In this document: piece after piece, positions 12,378-24,600 of the stretch
Numbering within the stretch: the first letter of the stretch is position 1
Layout: every line of letters begins with the position of its first letter
Assembly: GCA_949358305.1 (NCBI GenBank)
Contig: OX442317.1
Location: forward strand, 8,562,186-8,626,185
Reading direction: 5' to 3'
Length of the DNA: 64,000 nt
Source of the DNA: Strigamia acuminata
Lineage: Eukaryota; Arthropoda; Chilopoda; Geophilomorpha; Linotaeniidae
Notes under the pieces: generated by a model
The model's database searches: none
Told to the model about the DNA's origin: nothing
Seen by the model: only the letters and a program-made list of their open reading frames with translations
Program-made: the position numbers and the translations under genes

Positions 12378-13016
12378 GACGAAACGAAACGCAACGAAAT
12401 AGTATGTTGTTTGATTTTATAATACCTCAACCTCATTTATATACTGGTTAATGATGAACGTATTACGTTTACGTTGCGTATTACGTTAATGGAATACGCG
12501 CGGGACACGATGCCGACTTTGTCATGATCGTCTCCGCCCAAAACACGGAAAAACACCGTTGATTCATTAAAAGGTTAAACAACATGAAGCAAACATGAAG
12601 CAATCGGTTGTTTCTTTAAAAGAACTTAATAAATTAAATTGTGCCTTAAAGTTGAATAAAACTACAAAAAAATATATAATTTAGACTGTAATTTATTAGA
12701 GAATAAATCAAAAAGTTGAAATCAATCAGTTTAAATTTATTTTTAAATTACATGCATTGTAAAATAATATTTACAAAATATAATTAAAATCCACGATTTA
12801 TATTCTTGACCACACGGCACACAATCACACAACACACGTTCGAAATTCTTCGTAGAAATCCTCAATTGCCGTACAGCGAAGTCACCCGTAACAAATAATA
12901 GTCGCGATTCACGATGTTGATTCAAGATGTTGCTATTGTTGTTGAAAAATCAAAATATATTAATTTAAAAGAAGGCTTATTTTAATATTGGCAAATTTTT
13001 CCCGGGAAAAATTTGT

Positions 13017-13293
13017 ACATTTCGCGACACGGGACGGGACGGGACTAGAAAAATTTGGACATTTCGGGACACGGGACGGGACAGGACTGGGGAAATTTGG
13101 ACATTCGGGACACGGGACGGGACGGGACTGGGAAAATTTGGACATTCGGGACACGGGACGGGACGGGACTGGGGAAATTTGGACATTCGGGACACGGGAC
13201 GGGACGGGACTCGGGTAATTTGGACATTCGGGACACGGGACGGGACGGGACTGGGGAAATTTAGACATTCGGGACACGGGACGGGACGGGACC
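13017..13293. repeat. hAT subterminal 41-bp repeats, right end
   Basis: About six to seven copies of the same 41-bp unit as the left end, in the same orientation on this strand rather than inverted. The array lies just inside the right terminal repeat. Confidence 0.8.
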
Positions 13294-13525
13294 CCAAAAT
13301 TGGTCCCGTTCTCATCCCTAGTGTGATTGTGCAGGCCAAGTCAAAACTTAAATGTGATGGGTTTGGAACACTGGGCATTTGGCTTGACTTTGTGCTTAGA
13401 ATCATTTTCCTGCTAAAATATCCAAATCAAAGGCAGTTTATCATCTTCAAATGGAAGCATAACAATTCTCCAATACTTTTTTATAAGTATATTGGTCCAT
13501 GATACCCTTAATTCAATGTTGTGGA

Positions 13526-13680
13526 CAGTGCTGGACTGGCCCGGCGGGCTACTGGGAGTTTCCCGGTGGCCCGTGGCCGCTGTGGTCTGTCGCGGCCTGC
13601 TGTGGCTTGTCCCGACTTCATAAAATGTGGCACAGACACCCAGATTTCCCGGCCATAAATTTGTTCCCAGTCCAGCCCTG
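13526..13680. mobile_element. hAT-type MITE, 155 bp (copy in unit A)
   Basis: Starts CAGTGCTGGACTGG and ends CCAGTCCAGCCCTG, with the 8-bp duplication GTTGTGGA at 13518-13525 and 13681-13688. Relatives lie at 27840-27994 (orthologous copy in unit B) and 45085-45202. GC-rich and noncoding. Confidence 0.85.
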
Positions 13681-14922
13681 GTTGTGGACCGATACACACA
13701 CAGGAAACCATCCTCGTATTTTTACTACAACGATCTGACGATATCTCAATCCAAGTTTTTGAATTTTCGCATGCACGGGTGTTTACATGCAGGTTTCAAT
13801 GCGCAAAACGCCCAAAATCTAGCTCGTACAACTGGAATTTAGTTTTCCAGATAAGTCTGTCTTTTCTAGAAAACTGATTTGTTTACATGATCAGTTTTCC
13901 AGAAAAGTAAAATTCGCATTTTCACTTATCCAGATAACTGGGTACATGTAAACATGGTAAATGACATCTCTAAAGAGCAATGGGCATTATTACAGTGCCT
14001 ACAACTCATCAGTATTTGAATAAAAAATCATTAATTTTGACCAATTTGAATTGAAAATCATTAATTTTGACAAATATGAATTAAAAATAATCAGTTTTTG
14101 ATCAGAATAGAGCAAAAGTTAGCAGTTTTTGATGAGAATTGAGCAAAATTCAGCAGCTTTTGATCAGAATTGAGCAAAATTCAGCAGTTTTTGACCAATT
14201 TTGATCAAAATTTATCAAGTTTTGACCAATTTGGGCCAAAATTCATCATTTTATGACCAATTTGGTTCAAAATTCATTATTTTATTACTAATTTGGTTCA
14301 AAATTAATTGTTTTATTACTAATTTGGTCTAAAATTCATCATTTTATGACCAAAACAGCTAAAAGAAATTCATCAGACTTCACTGAAATGGAGTGAAGTT
14401 CACTCCATTTTTTACCAAAATAAAGCCAAATTAGTTTGCTTGGATTCTGTGGTTGTACCTCTTTTAATTAAATATTACTCACTACCTATTTTAACCTATT
14501 CAACTTATTTTAACTACATGTGTAAACAGATGATATTAAAACTTGAGTCCATTATATCTGTCTCTCAACATATTTCTGTTCTGGAATAAAATAAAATTGT
14601 TATTTTTAATAAATATCTTAAAAATAACATAAAACCTTAATTTTTCTAATGGATATTTGGACATTTACGGCTTCAATACATTGCTAGCTAGTAGCTGAGC
14701 CACACAATCAGCAGCTCAACCACACGAGGGCGCCACCGTTGATATGACGTTTCTGACGCAACAATGATTGCACTAACTACAAAGGTTCCGATGGAGAGTG
14801 CCGACTCTTTCTATCCCTTACTCTATGTTACCGTATTTATAACTAACCTCTTTTCAAACTAGGTACGCAACTGAACTAGAAACGCATTCTCCCTTTTTTC
14901 CGCATCATCAAGACTACACAAC

Positions 14923-17524
14923 CACGGTGTAAGAGAACAGGTGTTGAAGCGACTCCCCTAGCTGTGGCCCCATAATTATTTGAGGCCGAAATTTGTCACC
15001 ATGTGGCGCTGAAATCTAGTGGTCCTTGTTTTGTAGTCTTTATGTATTTTAAACCAGCTGCCGGTATGTGGAAATGCACTTAACAATGAGAAATGTTTGA
15101 GAGGAATGTCATTCTTTTTTTTTATTCTAGCAAACATTAATTTAGGTATTAAAATTACACTTGGAGTTAATTTTAATTTTTAAAACTATTTATCTTACTG
15201 TAAACTCTTTATTTTACGCAAAAAAAATGTATCTTTGCTGGTATTAATACAGTAATGAACACAGTAAATTTTAATTTTTTAAACTATTTTTTTAAAACTA
15301 TTTCTTTTACACACAAAAAAGTATTTTTGCTAGTAATAAATGCAAACAGAGTAAAGTGAAAAAGAGAAATCCAATTTACCAAATTGCACTTAAGGTGCTC
15401 ACAAAAATATTATCACGGTGTTAAAATTTACCCAATTGTAGTGTTGGCAATGATAATGACGAGGAATTACAATGAAATCATGTTTATTATTAAATAATAT
15501 TTCTATTTACACTGCTACGCAGTAATATTTTACTGAAATTTTAAAATTTCTGGCATTTGTAGATTTTTTACTTTTTTTACTTGCACAAAATTATTATCAC
15601 GCATTGTGAAAATTGCAGATTTATACATTTTCAATACCCTATGATACCTCCCTTATGTTCAATTAGTCTATAAATTCAATCTTTCATCCAATCTAATAGT
15701 TTTTGAAGAACCATTGGATCAATTTCTTCCCACCAATGTTGCCTTGAATACATGGATGGGAGCATTACCTGTTGAAAGATGGCCTTTTGTCCAGGAATTC
15801 TTATCATTCAGGGCTTTAAATGGAAATTAAACACATCTTAATACGTATCAGAATACATCCTACCAGAAATAAAGGCAAGGTTGGTCTTTCTCTTACAGTG
15901 GAATGCACCCCAAAACTTAACATTTCCACCACCTCCAAAGATCACCAAACATGGGATGCTGAATGGCACCAAATTATATTTTCTGATGAAAAAAAGTTTA
16001 AAATGGACAGATCTGATGGTTGCCAACATTACTGGCATGATTTGGTAAGGAACGTGGAAGTGTTTTCAAAACGAGTTGGAGGTGGTGGAAATGTTAAGTT
16101 TTGGGATGCATTCTGCTGTAAGAGAAAGACCACCCTTGCCTTTATTTCTGGTAGGATGTATTCTGAGACGTATTAAGATGTGTTTACTTCCCATTTAAAA
16201 CCCTGGATGATAAGAATTCCTGGACAAAAGGCCATCTTTCAACAGGTAATGCTTCAATCCATGTATTCAAGGCAACATTGGTGGGGTGAAATTGATCAAA
16301 TGGTTCTTCCAAAACTAATTGATGGGATGAAAGATTGAATTTATAGACTAATTGAACATAAGGGAGGTATCACAGGGTATTGAAAATGTATAAATCTGCA
16401 ATTTTCACAATGCGTGATAATAATTTTGTGCAAGTAAAAAAAGTAAAAAATCTACAAATGCCAGAAATTTTAAAATTTCAGTAAAATATTACTGCGTAGC
16501 AGTGTAAATAGAAATATTATTTAATAATAAACATGATTTCATTGTAATTCCTCGTCATTATCATTGCCAACACAACAATTGGGTAAATTTTAACACCGTG
16601 ATAATATTTTTGTGAGCACCTTATGTTTTACACAATTTGGATGTTTTCTTTTTCTCTTTTGCAAGCTATTTAACTGGTGAAATGTGTTTAAGATTTTGTC
16701 GCATTCTTAACAATGTATAATAATGTATTGTATGATATTACAAAATCTTTATGCTCACCACAAGGGAATGCTAGATGAGAAGATGAAACCAAATCATCCA
16801 TGCAATTCTCATAAACATCAATAAATAGTTCTTGTAATTTTATATTTTTTTTCATATTTTACGTTTTTTTTTCATATTTTTCGTATTTTTTTCATATTTT
16901 TCGTATTTTATTTTTTTATTTTTTTGTATTTTTTTTATATTTTAAGCATAAAACCTCAATTTTTAATTGGAGAATCTGATTAAAATCATGTCGTAAATTT
17001 GTTGAAAATCATATAAATCAGTTCAGCTGACAACTGACAGCTGACAACTGACAGCTGAGTATTTGAGGAGTAAAGTTATACTGTAACAAAATCAAAAAAA
17101 TTCGTGTAAAACCATGTTAAAATTTGTTTAAAATCGTTACATTCGTTAAAAATTTTAAAAGCTGACAACCCAAGGATGTCAGCTGCAGAGATCATAGAAT
17201 TAAATAAAATAATAATAATAATAATAATATTTATTTCTTATGGATATAAAAGGGTGCTCCCAACAGCTATTGCTTACAACAAAGAGCACCCAGAGTACAC
17301 AAATTAAAAAAAATTAAAAATGACATGAGTAATAATAATAATAATAATAACAAATATAATATTTACCGCATAGTCTACCACTACTACTACTACACGCCAT
17401 TGATTTCAATGACAACTAGATCTCTGCACCGCGTGGTGGCAAACGATAGAACTACAATATTCATCTTCCCAAGGTTCAAGGCTATTTTGTATGGGCGCTT
17501 CAACACCTGTTCTCTTACACCGTG
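14923..17524. mobile_element. 2.6-kb TIR element with 8-bp duplication
   Basis: Ends are perfect inverted repeats of 29 bp beginning CACGGTGTAAGAGAACAGGT. The duplication TACACAAC is at 14915-14922 and 17525-17532. Units B (about 29229-29236) and C have a single TACACAAC, so this is an A-specific insertion. No transposase of its own is seen; the interior holds a nested Tc1 foldback, tandem gctgacaactgaca copies (about 17028-17058) and AAT microsatellites (17211-17230, 17330-17350). An 8-bp duplication suggests hAT-type mobilisation, but this is unproven. Confidence 0.85.
15393..16621. mobile_element. Tc1-derived foldback element nested in the 2.6-kb element
   Basis: Flanked by TA (15391-15392 and 16622-16623), with ends AGGTGCTCACAAAAATATTA in inverted orientation. 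Two arms of about 545 bp are reverse complements, each carrying the 3' half of a Tc1-like transposase. The right arm and centre read IIFSDEKKFKMD, YWHDL, RVGGGGNVKFWDAF and a C-terminal GGITGY. The N-terminal half is missing. About 130 unpaired bases lie in the centre. The arms differ at scattered positions, so the structure is not new. Confidence 0.8.
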
Positions 17525-17674
17525 TACACAACTCAACTGAGACACGAAGTAGCCTCAGAAACAGACACCTAACTTATCCAATTGAATCAGGTAAATGAAT
17601 ATAATTACTCCAAACAGTAAAACGAATTAATCTAACACATTGAAACTATTTTCTTAGGTTTAACCAAACGAATT

Positions 17675-17974
17675 ATGACGGAATGCGATTATACATACGA
17701 ATCCGACTGTGAATGCAATTCCGAACTCGAATCAACCCAAAGACTCTTTTTCATTAGATACGTATTAAACTTTCCCTAAATCAAAGAACGAAATTAAAAA
17801 CTCGAACTAATTTATTTCTAGAAACATGAAGCGGAAAGACATCGCCCTCTGTTGATTGCAAACACTATTGCTAGGCTCGGTGTTTGTGGGGCATGCGACG
17901 TGGCTGTTTCGGCCAAATTGCTCTCAAGTAATGAAACTTGCGACAATTCTACCTTTACTACCTTTTGGGGATAA
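17675..17974 (+). other. Module Y (A): possible two-exon gene remnant
   Basis: Exon-like pieces at 17675-17761 (starts MTECDYTYESDCECN, ends FIRY) and 17822-17974 join in phase across a short GT..AG intron. Relative to unit C there is a 4-bp deletion near 17872 (gctaggctcgg against gctagtgtaggctcgg). It shifts the C-unit frame, which reads on into a hydrophobic IASVGSVFVV segment. Unknown family; A and B copies are probably broken if the module codes at all. Confidence 0.3.
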
Positions 17975-18361
17975 ATATGTCGGTACAAGACATTGCTAAT
18001 TCTAACAATAACCTAATCTAACCGAGATAAGCTAAAACTGTGCGCTAAGTGAATAAATAACGAAATAATACGAACTTACGATTACAGGAAACATGATTAC
18101 GTTTATTACAAAGTACAACTGGGTTCTGGGTTCTGGGTTCTGGGCACGTGTAAACGGGCTGCATAGTCTGGTTGAGGATCCGGGCGGGCCAAGGGATAGG
18201 GCTGGCTTCGCGGCATCGTCACAATAACGATACGTGGGGGTATTCGGCCACATGGCTAGAATGCACAAAGATGTGGAGAATTCTCCGCATTTGCCGTGAT
18301 ATGGAAACGTGATTCGAACAATACTAAAACTACAAAAGAATACAACAAATAAACGTTAGAT

Positions 18362-18619
18362 CAGCGGTCGGCAACTGGCGGCCCGTGGTCCGGATCCGGC
18401 CCGCGGAAGGTCGAAACTTGGATCGCCAGATATTTTTTATTATATATTTTTTTGGTATTTTCGTTGTTTTTTGGTGTTCTTTTGATTTTTTTTGTTTTTT
18501 TTTTGGTGTTTTTGGTGTTTTTTGTGTTCTTTTTGTTTTATTTTGTTGTCTTTTTCTGGACCTCGAAAAAAATTTTCACTAGTATCCGGACTCCACTCAA
18601 AATTACTTGCCGACCCCTG
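18362..18619. mobile_element. hAT-type MITE, 258 bp (unit A tail)
   Basis: Ends CAGCGGTCGGCAA and TTGCCGACCCCTG are imperfect inverted repeats. The 8-bp duplication CGTTAGAT is at 18354-18361 and 18620-18627. The interior is T-rich. The same insertion is at 30066-30323 in unit B. The open frame across it is an artefact. Confidence 0.85.
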
Positions 18620-18929
18620 CGTTAGATATTAATATTATCGGCGGAGACAGTCACGATGGTTTTAAGTAGAGCTGCTATTTTTGCAGAAAATAAATTTCTC
18701 TGAAAATGTTTTTAAAAGTGTGGATAATCCAAACAGAATAAACCCAATTGCGTTTTAAATTTTTAATCTTTTAAAACACACTCGTTCAATTTATTGTGGC
18801 GGAAACTGTCAAAGAATTCTTACAATTTTTTTTAATCTATTGTATAAAATAGTCAAATTTATTGAAAAGTTATATAATTATATAATCTAAATGCGACTAT
18901 TTTTCCTTATCAATATCCTTGAACTGTTG

Positions 18930-19006
18930 TATAAAAGAATCATTTCGACCATACACACGACACTTTTCAAAATTTTCTTTCACAAACTGCAGATTATTGT
19001 AAAGTT
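18930..19006 (+). promoter_or_regulatory. GMC-B core promoter
   Basis: TATAAAAG at 18930-18937 is followed 31 bp later by cacttttcaaaat, and the ATG is at 19007. The region is near-identical to that of GMC-C (offset 11,704) and differs from GMC-A, which carries an extra ~395-bp insert. Confidence 0.65.
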
Positions 19007-21637
19007 ATGAAGATTCTTTTAACTCTAGTTTTCTATCTCGTATTTCAAAATGACTTGGGCGCATCCGAGTGTCCGGCCGACAATGAGTACGACTACATCA
19101 TTGGTAAGAACGTGAATATTAGTTTTTGTTTCCTATCACGAATTAATCGATATTTTATTTAGTCGGTGGAGGAACCACTGGGGGTGTAATTGCTGCAAGA
19201 CTCTCCGAAGACAGCAATGCCAAAGTATTGTTGATAGAAGCTGGCGGAAAGCCGTTGGAAAATGCATCCATTCCTTTTCTAGCAATGGATCAGTTGGGAA
19301 CTGAGATGGATTGGAACTACACTTCGACGCCACAAGAACATTGTTGCGATATGTTCAACGGCAAAGTAAGTGAAAGCAGACATTAATTTACAGTTTTCTT
19401 TATTTAAACAAAGAAATAAGTTGAATATGTCGTAATTTTATTATTAGCGTTTACCGTTATATCGCGGTAAATCGTTAGGCGGCTCGGGCTCACTCGATGT
19501 TATGATATACTCGCATGGTAATAGAAAAAATTATGATTCGTGGAAAGACGCCGGAAATGACGGATGGGGTTATGACGACATCCTGCCATATTTCCTCAAG
19601 TTAGAAAATTTCATATTTCTTCATGATCCAGATAGCGGTTTGTCCAATTTATTTTATCAAAACTCACGATAAACTTCGTTTTTTTTTTTTAATCTTGTTT
19701 TATTTAAAAATAGATTCGTACCACGGTAAGGGCGGTCCAATAACAATTTCACACACGGACTTCAAAACACCAATAGCTGAGGCGTTTTTAGCCGCTGCTT
19801 CCGAACTTGGTCAACCGATAGTGGACTACAATGCGAAAACACAGACTGGTAAAATTCACAACTACTACAGTTTGCGCCTGATATCTTGATGCTAAATTCG
19901 TCCTGCACATCCCATTCTGCGCAGATGATTTTCTAATTCTAGTTGTTATTTTACAGTGTGAAGCCTAATATTAGGTCTAATAATACTAAAATAAAGTAAC
20001 TATTCAACAATAATATTTTGGTACTACACTGAAAATTACTTTTATTAAAGAGTTTATTGTTGTTTATTCACTTTATTTTACCATTATTAGGCCTAAGATT
20101 AGGTTTAATACTGCCAAATAAGTATAACAATTGGCTTTAGAAAATCGTCTGCGCAGCATGGGATGCGCAGTATGATTTTAGCATCAAGTTACCGTATTAT
20201 TTTTTATCTTCATTTTTAAGAGATTTGCTCTTTTGTTTATACAGGCTTCACGTTTAACCCAAACACTATTGCAAATGGCTCTCGTTGCAGTAGTTACACG
20301 TGTTATTTGCAACCTGCCATGTCAAGATCTAACTTAAAGGTTCTGACTAACACATTAGCAACTAAGGTCAGTAAATTGCTTCAATGACTGTTTCATTACT
20401 TATTATTCATTATTTTTCCAGATTGTCGTAAACAGTGACAAGCGAGCGACTGGAGTGGAATACACCACAAAATGTACGGCAGTTAAGTGTACAAAAGAGT
20501 GTACGGCTAATGCCAAAAAAGAAGTTATACTATCAGGAGGAGTTTACAATAATCCGCAATTGCTGATGCTGTCCGGAATTGGACGTAAAGAAACACTTAA
20601 AAAATTCAACGTAATAAGCCACACAAACAATTTCATAGTGATATTGGTGGGAAAACATTATGTCAATTGCAGATCGACTTAGTAGCGGATCTTCCAGGGG
20701 TAGGAAACAATCTCGAAGACCAAGTAACCGTAGCTGGACAAATGTTCACACTAAATGACACCGTCAGCTTAAACAAGCAGCGATACGACACCAAAAAATA
20801 TTTAGACCAGTGGTATAAAGATAAGACTGGCCCCATGACCGTCGGTGGCGGTTTCGAAACCGATTGTTACTACCAAAGTAAACTTGTCACCGACGCCACT
20901 GATTATCCGGACATCAACGTGAAATTCTATTCGGATAACGTCGTTCAAATAATCGAAAATTTCATCAGTCCCGTAAACTAAACTTAAACAAATCAACATT
21001 TCCAATGATCCTAATTAATGTCATTTAAATTCCAGGCTTTAATAGCAACTATGCCACCAGCAGACAAAGATGTGATGACATTTCTTCCACTTATGATACG
21101 TCCTAAAAGTCGTGGAACCGTGACCCTAAAGAGCAAAAATCCTTTTGATCCTCCCGTTGTAAATCCTAATTTGTTGGCTCATCCGGATGATGTTGCAACG
21201 TTAGCTGAGGGAATTAAGTTTGCTTTGTCAATTGGTCGTACAAAAGCATTCGCGAAATACGATCCGCAGTTGTATCTTAACGGATCGATTCCGTACTGTG
21301 CTGACGTACTAGACAAGCAATCTGACGCCTATTACCAGTGCGTAGCTAAAAAACTCGCGGTTCCTATCACTTATACATCAAGCTCGTGCAGAATGGGGCC
21401 TGCAAGTGACTCGATGGCAGTGGTGGACAGCACATTAAAGTAAATAAATGAGAGTATTAATATTGATGACACTTGGTAATTGTTGTTGCTCATTACAGAG
21501 TGCGCGGTATTACGGGTCTAAGAATTGCCGATGCGTCAATCATGCCGCACATGGTATCCGCTCATCCGTCTGCTACGTGTCTGATGATTGGAGAAAAAGC
21601 TGCAGATATGATTAAAAAGGATAATAAGAATAATTAA
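19007..21637 (+). CDS. GMC oxidoreductase copy B, intact, secreted
   Basis: Nine exons: 19007-19103, 19163-19365, 19448-19637, 19714-19848, 20245-20366, 20422-20610, 20673-20972, 21036-21439 and 21499-21637, giving 592 aa, normal for the family. Signal peptide at residues 1-19, FAD motif GGGTTGG at 34-40, GMC signatures GKSLGGSGSL and LSGGVYNNPQLLMLSGIG, and a C-terminal SSSCRMGP..VVD. Exons join without stops. A small Cys-rich insert (C267, C272, C276) is unusual. At the active site the His that usually sits five residues before the SCRMG cysteine is Tyr525, while His569 occupies the second catalytic position. Activity is therefore uncertain. Front exons match copy C and rear exons match copy A, so this is a hybrid formed by tandem duplication. 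Substrate unknown. Confidence 0.92.
19884..20189. mobile_element. Intronic MITE in GMC-B intron 4, recombinant
   Basis: Same TA-flanked TCTTGATGCTAAA element as in A and C. The flank and first bases (cacaactac, gcgcctgat) match C. From gcgcagatga (about 19926) onward it matches A. The crossover therefore lies within roughly 19878-19926. Confidence 0.75.
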
Positions 21638-24600
21638 ATGTTTGAAATGATGTCAAATTATTAACGGCTTAGAAATGTACTATATCGCCCAAATAAAACG
21701 TAAAATGTTTAAAATAAATTTATACTTTTGTATTTATTTTATCAACATTTTGTAGTGACTTCACACCAAGCTTTTGGATCTGATCCGAAGCTGCGGATCT
21801 AGATCCAAGATTGATGCGAATACTGAACTTCGTTCACGATCTAGATCCGTGTGCCCAACAACTCCGTTCGTCAATCGAGTTCCCACAACTGGATTCAAAG
21901 ATTGGATTCGGATTCGAATTCATTAAATAATGTCAGCAGTCTGTAGCATTCACATATGCGCATTATTCGATAATAAAATGGCAGCCATTGTGGTGAAGTG
22001 TTTCTAAAACCTGTTGCTTCTAAAACCCGGTTTAGTTTGATTGAATCACATTTTGGTGTGAACACAACTCCATCCGAGTGAATATGGGAACTCGCAACAC
22101 ATTTCAAGGATGCAACAAAAAATGGGTTTTTCTTTTTTGTAAATTGATTGCATTTACTGAATACACCGTTGAGTGGAGCATTTTGTTCTTTATCGTTTTG
22201 TAGGTTTATGTGACAAATGGATTGATATATATTGTGTCTCTAAAGTTATTTAATCCTTTCATTCAGATTCTTTTAGTTTATTGCAGCGGAAACTGTCAGA
22301 ATTTGTTATCAGTTGATTGTTCCAAAACTATCAAACTGATGGCAGGATGGTTACGGAACTATATTACATTATACATAAATGAATATTTTTCCTCATCATT
22401 TGTCCTACACGAGATAAAATTTTACAATTTTTTTAATTTTAAATTTTAAGTAATTCATTTTATTTTATTTATTTATTTATTTATTTAAGACACTCGAGTG
22501 GAGTAAAAATACAGGAAAATATTTAAAGAAATCTTCAAATGCCTAGCAAATTCCTGAAATCTTCAAATCCTTAGCAAATTACTAAAATTTTTAGTTGTAA
22601 TTTGAAATCTTTGTTTATCGGTTTATCAATCCATTAAATTATCACAAACAGATTTTTCTAGCTTCTTAAATCGCCGCCAGAATGCGCTTCAATCAGCACT
22701 GACTGCTGTATCAGTGCCAAAAGGTGAACTTTTCAGATTAAAATATAAAGACAAAATATATGAGCAGCTGGGGAATTTTATTTCAAACAGGATTAGCTCG
22801 GTTTCAGAATTTATTAACTATTTCATAATGAACAAGTAAACCAAAAAAACTACGTTTTTGAAAAGGGCTTTTCTGCTGTATCTCTGAGATATTTGAATTC
22901 AAATGACAAATCGTTTTTTAGCAAATAAAAAAAAATGTAGCTCAGATCAAAAAGTTATCAGCACCATTTGAAAGAGCGGCAAATTCTGCACAGGAAACAT
23001 ATTTCTAATTTTTTAAACCGTTCATTTTTCATATTTTTTGTTTTTATGGTCAAATTCAAATTTCTTACTAAATTGACCATGCGGTCGCCGGTTACGATCG
23101 TAAAAAAACGTATTTCTTTTTTACCGAATCGAAAAAAGAAACATACAGGCTTGTGCAGAATGCAATTTCCAATCAAATGAGCGTGGTTTCAGACTTTTTA
23201 AATCCTTTTTTAGTGCCGAAAACATCAAAATTCGTATCGGGCGAACATTAAAGAACATGGGTTCCGCCAGGTGGCGCTCCGGTATGCTTAAAGTTTGCCG
23301 TAAATCAGAGTTTTCAGCATTCGTACTTCCAGTCCACAGCGCTGAAAAATGAGTCTTTTTTTCCTTTCTTTTTTTCATAATGTGTGGAATGATCTGGGTA
23401 CCCGTTCCAACGGCGAATCACCTAATGGCGAATTTTGAAAATTCGCCATTGGAAAGGTATTTTGACGTTCCAATGGCGAATCTGGGCAAATTCGCCATTG
23501 GAAACGTGTGTATTGAAATTCGCCATTGGAAACGTTATTTGCGTTTCCAATGGCTAATCTGTGGGCGTCAACTACCGCAACTCCCAATTCCTAAGAAGGG
23601 CTAACAAGGGGGGGCGCAGCCCCCCCTTGACCCCCCGCAAACCTAACCTTACTGGTTTTTTGATCCAAAACCATTTTTTGCGTCGGCTTGTCACGGCAGA
23701 TTCATGTCGCGCTCCTGTGGCTAATTTCTACCAATTCGCCATTAGAAAGGTCCAAATACGTTCCCAATGGCGAATTGGGAGAAATTTGCCATTGGGACTG
23801 CTTTTGGACGGAATAAGGTCGAAATTCGCCATTCGTCCGAATGGCCAGATTCGCTCTTAGACGATTCCAAAATTTTAATTTTTTGTTACGCCGAATTGAT
23901 TTTTTGGAAAAAACACCCAAAATTAGACAAACCGGAAGTTAAAACACACACACAGACAAACGTTCAAGGTAAGTTAAATAAAAGCCTTTAAAAACAAGCC
24001 AGAGTAAGAGTTGATCCTGGAAATCTGGCATCCATTTTAGTTTAAGTATTTTAAGTCGAAACAAACACACAAACCAGCAAAAGTCATAACAAATTAAATA
24101 AAAGTGTAATAAAAGGTTGTATCGAAGAGTGGTGTTTTGAGGTGACACCATGTTTGGTTGCCAAGGTCACTTTGGTTACCACTCTGTAAATGAAATGAGT
24201 TCATTTCAATGTAAAGGTAGGGGAACTATATTTGCATGTTTCCTGTTTTAAATAAAATTAAACATTGTTACCAATTTAATCATCAGGGTTTCTTTGCGAT
24301 CCAGCTTTAAACTCCCAACCTTGGGTCCATTTTTAAAATCAAAGAGTGTTTTTATTTTTTTTGTATTTTTGAATCTACTATTTTTTTTATTGTTTGTTAT
24401 GATGTATAAAAATAAAAGAATTTTTGAAGCTGAACTTTTATTATTCTGGCACTGAATTTTGAAACTGCTCTGCCGTCTTTTGTGGACGCGTGTCCACACA
24501 ACACGATGCTGCACTGCAATACACTGGTCAACACAATAACTTTGTTTTTCTGAATTAATGAAATTTAGAATAATGTGAGTATCAACATCAAATCTGTTCA

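Larger units (their letters stand above)
9965..13320 (-). mobile_element. hAT DNA transposon, 3,356 bp
   Basis: Both ends carry a 19-bp inverted repeat, TAGGGATGAGAACGGGACC. The 8-bp target duplication GTGTGATT is at 9957-9964 and 13321-13328. Unit B has the pre-insertion site with a single GTGTGATT at 27643-27650, so the limits are exact and insertion followed the A/B duplication. An 8-bp duplication and a BED-plus-dimerisation transposase are diagnostic of the hAT superfamily. Confidence 0.95.
9468..14827. mobile_element. Non-autonomous TIR element (1.99 kb) carrying a nested hAT
   Basis: Terminal inverted repeats of about 34 bp begin CATAGAGTAAGGGATAGAAA. The flanking duplication is 7 bp (TTACCGT, 9461-9467 and 14828-14834). 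The homologous site in unit C (about 38245) has a single TTACCGT, an empty site. Without the nested hAT it is about 2 kb and has no recognisable transposase. Inside are a Tc1-like end (TACAGTGGTGGCCAAAAG near 9650), a hAT MITE and a run of diverged ttgatcagaattgagcaaaa repeats (about 14040-14350). Class uncertain; a 7-bp duplication is unusual. Confidence 0.75.

Noticed and set aside
15820-16176. Functional Tc1 transposase gene
   Set aside because: Only the C-terminal half is present, partly duplicated in inverse orientation.
18385-18582. Hydrophobic 65-aa open frame rich in Phe
   Set aside because: Lies in the T-rich interior of a hAT MITE with an 8-bp target duplication; the same sequence recurs at 30089.
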